Assembly (NCBI GenBank): GCA_964596245.1
Contig: CAZQSK010000001.1
Coordinates: 1 to 64,000, forward strand
Direction of reading: 5' to 3'
DNA from: RHKK01 sp964596245
Lineage (GTDB): Bacteria > Patescibacteriota > Patescibacteriia > 2-12-FULL-60-25
DNA: 64,000 nucleotides
Part shown: positions 61,219 through 64,000 of the stretch, piece after piece
Numbering within the stretch: the first letter of the stretch is position 1
Layout: every line of letters begins with the position of its first letter
Notes under the pieces: generated by a model
Database searches by the model: none
Told to the model about the DNA's origin: nothing
The model's input: the letters and a program-made list of their open reading frames with translations, nothing else
Made by a program: the position numbers and the translations under genes

Positions 61219-61247
61219 AAGATAAACGAACTCTGAAAAAAAATCAA
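61219..61247 (-). promoter_or_regulatory. Promoter of the 409-residue cassette
   Basis: TTGATT (61247-61242), a 17-base spacer and TATCTT (61224-61219). The -35 overlaps the map stop codon. It predicts a leader of about 35 bases carrying the ribosome site. Confidence 0.55.
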
Positions 61248-62023
61248 GCGTCCGGCCAGGGGGTGATCAACTCGTACCCGTCCTTGGTCACGACGATCGT
61301 TACTTCAAAATGCGCACAGATACTGTCGTCCTGCGTTGCAATCGTCCACTCGTCATCCTTCATGTACACGCGATCGGTTCCAAGCGTGATCATCGGCTCG
61401 ATGGCGAGCACCATCCCCTCCTGCAATTTCACGCGTTGTGAACGGGGTTCGCGATAGTTCGGAACCTGTGGTTCTTCGTGCACGGCGTGACCGACACCGT
61501 GTCCGACCAAATCTTTCACAATGCCGTAGCCCTTCGGTTTAATAAAATCCTCGATCGCGTTTCCGATATCGTGCACGAATTTACCGGCACGGATCACGGA
61601 CAAGCCACGCACGAGACATTCGCGCGTGTCTGCAACGAGTTGTTTGGTTTCATCATCCACCTCGCCAACGATGACGGTGGTGGCCATATCGGTACACAAA
61701 CCCTGATACCAACAACCGATATCCAAGCCGACCACATCCCCGTTCTTGATCACACGCGCCGGAATCGGCAAACCGTGCACCACTTCTTCGTTGATGGAAA
61801 CACACAAAGCGCCCGGAAACGGCTTGCCTTCGTCTGCAATTTTGTACCCGAGAAAAGATGGCGTCGCACCCGCTTCCTTAAAGCGCTTGATGGCGATCGC
61901 ATCCAGTTCCGCCGTCGTGACCCCGGCCACGCAGGCCTTACGGATCTCCGCCAACGTGCGCGACAAAATCACCCCACCTGCGTGGAGCTTTGCGATTTCG
62001 TCGGGGGTCTTAATGAGAGACAT
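61244..62023 (-). CDS. map: Methionine aminopeptidase type I
   Basis: 259 residues. Metal ligands are visible: VVGLDIGCWYQGLCTDMA (two Asp), LVGHGVGHAVHEEPQ (His), MVLAIEPM (Glu) and a final Glu in CAHFEVTIVV. It removes N-terminal Met from nascent proteins. Follows adk by ten bases in the conserved secY-adk-map order. Confidence 0.97.
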   Translation of the reverse strand: MSLIKTPDEIAKLHAGGVILSRTLAEIRKACVAGVTTAELDAIAIKRFKEAGATPSFLGYKIADEGKPFPGALCVSINEEVVHGLPIPARVIKNGDVVGLDIGCWYQGLCTDMATTVIVGEVDDETKQLVADTRECLVRGLSVIRAGKFVHDIGNAIEDFIKPKGYGIVKDLVGHGVGHAVHEEPQVPNYREPRSQRVKLQEGMVLAIEPMITLGTDRVYMKDDEWTIATQDDSICAHFEVTIVVTKDGYELITPWPDA

Positions 62024-62033
62024 GTATAAAAGG

Positions 62034-62690
62034 TTATGCTACGAACCCAAGTTTGACCAACTTCCGATTCAATTCTTCAAACAAATCATCGGCTTTTTGC
62101 TCCGCATTCACCGCCAGCAAAACGCCACGCTGACGATAGTATCCGGACAACGGTTCGGTCATGAAGTGATACGCAGCCAAGCGACGGCGAATAACTTCTT
62201 CTTCGTCTTTCTTGCGATTGACGAGCTTGCCGCCACAATTTGAACACGGCTTTTTTCCTCCTTCTGCTTCATCGTAGTGAACGATGGTGCGGCACTTAGA
62301 ACACATCATGCGTCCGGCCAAACGCTTGACCGCCGTCGCATCCGTGAGCTTGAGCTGGATGGCGATATTCACTTTTGCGATACGATCAAGTGTTTCCGCT
62401 TGCTCGACATTGCGTGGATACCCATCCAACATGAATCCTTTTTCAAGATCCATGTGTTTCATGCGACGCGCGAGAATGGCATTCGCCATTTCATCCGGCG
62501 CAAACATGCCAGCTTCGACATATTCGCGTGCGAGATCACCAAGAGCAGAGTCTTCCTTAATCTCGGCGCGAAATGCCTCCCCGGATGCCACAAGCGGCAC
62601 GCCGAAGCGTACCGCTAATAAACGAGCCTGCGGACTTTTGCCCGCGCCTTGAGGACCGAAGATGACGGCTCGTAGGCGCTTCCTCCGCAT
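62034..62690 (-). CDS. adk: Adenylate kinase, zinc-LID type
   Basis: 218 residues. The nucleotide loop is FGPQGAGKSPQARLL; the family usually has GxPGAGKGTQ, so Gly-Thr is replaced by Ser-Pro. GYPRNVEQAE matches the AMP-site GFPR-x-xxQ. The LID domain has four Cys (CSKC, CSNC) for zinc. It interconverts AMP, ADP and ATP. Between secY and map as usual. Confidence 0.93.
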   Translation of the reverse strand: MRRKRLRAVIFGPQGAGKSPQARLLAVRFGVPLVASGEAFRAEIKEDSALGDLAREYVEAGMFAPDEMANAILARRMKHMDLEKGFMLDGYPRNVEQAETLDRIAKVNIAIQLKLTDATAVKRLAGRMMCSKCRTIVHYDEAEGGKKPCSNCGGKLVNRKKDEEEVIRRRLAAYHFMTEPLSGYYRQRGVLLAVNAEQKADDLFEELNRKLVKLGFVA

Positions 62691-62696
62691 ACGATG

Positions 62697-63974
62697 TTAG
62701 TACACGTCGTACTCACGCATGGTGAGCTGCGCCTGCACTTGCTTGATCGATTCGATGATAACCGAGACAACGATCAGGATGGACGTACCGCCGATGGCCA
62801 ACACACTCGTTCCCGTGAATCCCTGAGCGAGTAACGGGAGAACCGCGATCGCACCGAGGAAGAGCGCGCCACCAAGCGTAATACGGTTGATGACGTTCAT
62901 GAGATACTCAGCCGTCGGCTTACCCGGACGAATGCCCGGAACGAAACCACCAGACTTCTGCATGTTCTCGGCAATGCGCTCCGGCTGGAACACAATCGTC
63001 GTGTAGAAGTATGTGAAGATAACGACAAGAAGGAAGTAGAGCGTTCCGTAGATTACCTGGTTCTGAAGCGTCACGAGCACCCATGTTGCAGCCTGTGCCA
63101 ACCAAGGCGAGCGCGCCTGAGTGAAGAACTGAGCGACAACAGACGGGAGCAGGAGCAATGAGACGGCGAAGATGATCGGAATAACGCCGGTCATGTTCAC
63201 ACGCAACGGCAAGGACGAAGCCACACCGCCGACGGAAGAGCTCTGACCATTCGACTGGCGTGCATACTGCACCGGAATGTTGCGCTGACCTTCAGACACG
63301 AACACCACACCGGCAACCGTGAGCAATGCAACCGCAGCGTAAATCACGACGGTGAAAAGCTGGGACGAGTCGTAGGTGGAAAGGAATTGCGCGGCCGTAT
63401 CAGGCAAACCGGCAACGATACCGGCGAAGATGATAAGCGAGATACCGTTACCAACCTTCTTTTCCGAGATCAACTCACCGATCCACATCAGGAACATGGT
63501 ACCAGCCGTGAGCACACAGAGCAGCATCGCGATATGCAACGGCGAATCCGTGGTCAAGATGGTGGTCTGCGACTGACGCAAAAGCGCGAGCAAGCTGAAT
63601 CCCTGAATGAAGGCGAGCGGAACCGTGAGATAACGTGACCACTGATTGATGCGGCGCTGACCCTGTTCACCGTCCTTCTGAATCTCTTCAATGCTCGGGA
63701 AAATCATTCCCAAAAGCTGGAAGATAATGGACGCGGTGATGTACGGCGCTACGCCCAAGGCGACCACGCTGAAATTACGGATGGTACCGCCGGAGAACAA
63801 GTTCAGAAGACCAAGCACCTGGTTAGCATCGAAGAAACGCTTCAACGCAACCAAATCAATGCCAGGCAACGGAATATTCGCAGTCACGCGGAAGATGACC
63901 AACATGGCGAACACGAACAGGAGACCATTGCGGACCTCCTTCACCTGCCAGGCCGACTTCAGCTTATCCCACAT
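62697..63974 (-). CDS. secY: Preprotein translocase channel subunit SecY
   Basis: 425 residues with ten transmembrane helices. The start MWDKLKSAWQVKEVRNGLLFVFAM and the NIPLPGID plug region are typical; SEGQRNIPVQYARQ and IRPGKPTAEYL are the conserved cytoplasmic loops contacting ribosome or SecA. It forms the export channel used by SecA (33117-35846). The gene continues the ribosomal-protein operon that lies to the right of the window. Confidence 0.97.
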   Translation of the reverse strand: MWDKLKSAWQVKEVRNGLLFVFAMLVIFRVTANIPLPGIDLVALKRFFDANQVLGLLNLFSGGTIRNFSVVALGVAPYITASIIFQLLGMIFPSIEEIQKDGEQGQRRINQWSRYLTVPLAFIQGFSLLALLRQSQTTILTTDSPLHIAMLLCVLTAGTMFLMWIGELISEKKVGNGISLIIFAGIVAGLPDTAAQFLSTYDSSQLFTVVIYAAVALLTVAGVVFVSEGQRNIPVQYARQSNGQSSSVGGVASSLPLRVNMTGVIPIIFAVSLLLLPSVVAQFFTQARSPWLAQAATWVLVTLQNQVIYGTLYFLLVVIFTYFYTTIVFQPERIAENMQKSGGFVPGIRPGKPTAEYLMNVINRITLGGALFLGAIAVLPLLAQGFTGTSVLAIGGTSILIVVSVIIESIKQVQAQLTMREYDVY

Positions 63975-64000
63975 AGGGTTAGGTATTTTTTGGAATTACG

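Noticed and set aside
59944..61236. Plus-strand open frame of 430 codons opposite the 409-residue gene
   Set aside because: It mirrors a G/C-rich gene that has promoter, Shine-Dalgarno and terminator on the minus strand; the plus-strand product is Arg/Leu/His-rich low-quality sequence.
1..64000. CRISPR array, IS element or integrated prophage
   Set aside because: No regularly spaced repeats, transposase, integrase or structural phage genes were seen; the RNA ligase and MazG-like genes alone do not make a prophage.
1..64000. UGA recoding as glycine or tryptophan
   Set aside because: Many genes end naturally at TGA within family-typical lengths, including several ATGA couplings.

Overview
The window looks like chromosome from a member of the Patescibacteria (Candidate Phyla Radiation), perhaps near the Uhrbacteria or Magasanikbacteria; the exact lineage is an inference. 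Grounds: very compact packing (4-base ATGA overlaps, stop codons inside terminator hairpins); most starts lack a Shine-Dalgarno and have a -10-like hexamer 6-14 bases before the ATG, suggesting leaderless mRNAs; three surface proteins share an N-terminal-type module I associate with this group; an ECF sigma factor sits with a DUF5667 partner. UGA is used as a stop, so this is not a UGA-glycine lineage. A run of 100 N (18095-18194) marks an assembly gap.

1-20320: surface-glycan locus. It holds two GT-C-like membrane proteins, a sugar epimerase, a DPM1/GtrB-like GT2, four small SAM methyltransferases, GT4 glycosyltransferases (one a tandem fusion), two AsnB-type amidotransferases and an O-antigen ligase/polymerase with TPRs. 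Most lie on the minus strand in coupled runs. The likely product is an amidated, methylated surface polysaccharide or glycoprotein glycan.

20437-26283: ECF sigma factor, membrane-anchored DUF5667 protein, a strongly structured intergenic region, then a 1306-residue secreted protein that is the best S-layer candidate.

26455-42391: mostly housekeeping genes (yraN, secA, hpf, murC-murB, glyA, yfiH) and small membrane proteins, interrupted by single-gene cassettes: a membrane-anchored caspase-like protein, a MazG-like pyrophosphohydrolase and a 127-residue unknown.

42460-54609: tRNA-Trp, msrA, an LRR lipoprotein, two more proteins with the shared surface module, an ABC-F ATPase, an acyltransferase, a YceI protein, a GH-like TIM barrel and engB.

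54673-63974: a T4 Rnl1-like RNA ligase cassette; a two-domain terpenoid-cyclase/isoprenyl-synthase-like protein coupled to a histidine kinase and response regulator; another cassette of unknown function; and the end of the spc-type operon (secY-adk-map).

The main unusual signals are: (i) five solitary genes with strong Shine-Dalgarno sites and terminators at or just past the stop, unlike the leaderless native genes; (ii) the terpenoid-type fusion with its two-component system; (iii) the caspase-like protein; (iv) alternative RNA pairings upstream of the S-layer candidate.
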